NCBI GenBank assembly: GCA_035290185.1
Contig: DATDUW010000047.1
Location: 1 to 6,505, forward strand
From: DATDUW01 sp035290185
Lineage (GTDB): Bacteria; Patescibacteriota; Patescibacteriia; UBA9934; GWF2-40-263
Direction of reading: 5' to 3'
DNA: 6,505 nt
Shown: in pieces, positions 6,373 to 6,505 of the stretch
How the letters are laid out: each line of letters begins with the position of its first letter
Position numbering within the stretch: the stretch's first letter is position 1
Made by a program: the position numbers and the translations under genes
Notes under the pieces: model-generated
The model's input: only the letters and a program-made list of their open reading frames with translations
Told to the model about the DNA's origin: nothing
The model's database searches: none

Positions 6373-6395
6373 GGCCGAGCTCAGGTGAGCTGGCC
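6373..6395 (-). terminator. GC-rich hairpin after the minus-strand gene, possible terminator
   Basis: AGCTCA (6378-6383) pairs with TGAGCT (6386-6391), and GGCC (6373-6376) pairs with GGCC (6392-6395) across one bulged base. It lies 13 bp downstream of the stop of the minus-strand gene. It is well placed to terminate or protect that transcript, but there is no U-tract on the minus strand, so it would not be a typical intrinsic terminator. Confidence 0.35.
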
Positions 6396-6408
6396 GGATC
6401 GAGAACCG

Positions 6409-6505
6409 CTACTCACAGCCCTCGAAGATAGTGGGGTCGGTATCGTCACAGTCGCCGCCCTGAGTGACGAAGCCGGCCTCGGGGCAGGACGCGAACGAAC
6501 CCGCC
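6409..6505 (-). CDS. C-terminal end of a MopE-type metal-binding repeat protein (5' end outside window)
   Basis: On the minus strand an open frame enters at 6505 and ends with TAG at 6411-6409, giving 31 residues. They contain C-P-E-A-G-F-V-T, then GGDCDDTDPTIF, then EGCE at the end. This matches the repeat of the Cu-binding MopE / putative metal-binding motif family (Cys, ~Pro-x-Gly-Tyr/Phe-Val, then DCDDxDPxxxPG). That motif is typical of secreted or cell-surface proteins carrying several Asp-rich Ca- or metal-binding repeats. The usual final Pro-Gly-Ala is replaced by Glu-Gly-Cys just before the stop. Three cysteines in 31 residues suggest disulfides and export. By hand count, 25 of 31 codons end in G or C, far above the neighbouring operon's last gene. 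It is convergent with the operon. Only the tail is visible, so the protein's overall function is unknown. Confidence 0.72.
   Translation of the reverse strand, partial: AGSFASCPEAGFVTQGGDCDDTDPTIFEGCE

Noticed and set aside
5886..6431. Plus-strand open frame of 181 codons spanning the end of the operon and the intergenic repeats
   Set aside because: It overlaps the large gene in another frame, runs through three palindromic repeats, and its translation has no protein-like pattern. The repeats and the minus-strand MopE-like end explain the same bases better.
6364..6440. tRNA-like start (GGTGGCCGAG, as in Ser/Leu tRNAs)
   Set aside because: No anticodon arm, variable arm or TTCRANNC T-loop follows at the right spacing, and the downstream half is coding on the minus strand.
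1..6505. CRISPR array, rRNA, riboswitch or transposase gene
   Set aside because: No regularly spaced direct repeats, no rRNA-like stretch, no recognisable riboswitch core and no transposase or integrase motif were seen on either strand.

Overview
The window looks like a bacterial chromosome segment of moderate GC content. It holds the 3' end of ftsZ, a membrane-anchored HtrA/DegP-type protease gene, a pyruvate kinase gene, a two-gene unit of unknown function, and the 3' end of an oppositely oriented gene for a secreted-type MopE-like metal-binding protein. The near absence of Shine-Dalgarno sequences, a promoter placed almost on top of a start codon, and the FtsZ tail IPAFIRKKMM would suit a member of the candidate phyla radiation (Patescibacteria). 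That is an inference of low to moderate confidence. Every inferred gene end uses a standard stop (TAG, TAA, TAA, TGA, TAG, TAG), so there is no sign of UGA recoding.

Layout. Bases 1-538 hold the last 178 codons of ftsZ. Bases 539-737 hold a repeat with inverted ends and internal hairpins, then a Rho-independent terminator, then an extended -10 promoter (TGcTATACT) so close to the next ATG that the mRNA is probably leaderless. Bases 738-6028 form one compact head-to-tail unit: htrA-like protease, 26 bp gap, pyk, 9-10 bp gap, a 75-residue charged helical protein, 4-bp ATGA overlap, and a 786-residue cysteine-free, Glu/Lys-rich predicted coiled-coil protein. Bases 6029-6408 are non-coding and hold a 17-bp perfect hairpin (probable operon terminator, also repeat-like), a G-rich repeat stretch, a long imperfect palindromic element and two smaller hairpins. 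Bases 6409-6505 carry, on the minus strand, the last 31 codons of a gene whose end matches the MopE-type metal-binding repeat (GGDCDDTDPT with flanking cysteines). Its codon use is much more GC-rich than the neighbouring operon.

How the genes relate. FtsZ (division), HtrA (envelope protein quality control) and pyruvate kinase (last step of glycolysis) are unrelated housekeeping functions. Their adjacency does not by itself indicate a pathway. The part without a known explanation is the translationally coupled small/large pair at the end of the operon. I cannot assign it a function from sequence alone. No mobile-element gene, RNA gene, CRISPR array or defence system is recognisable.
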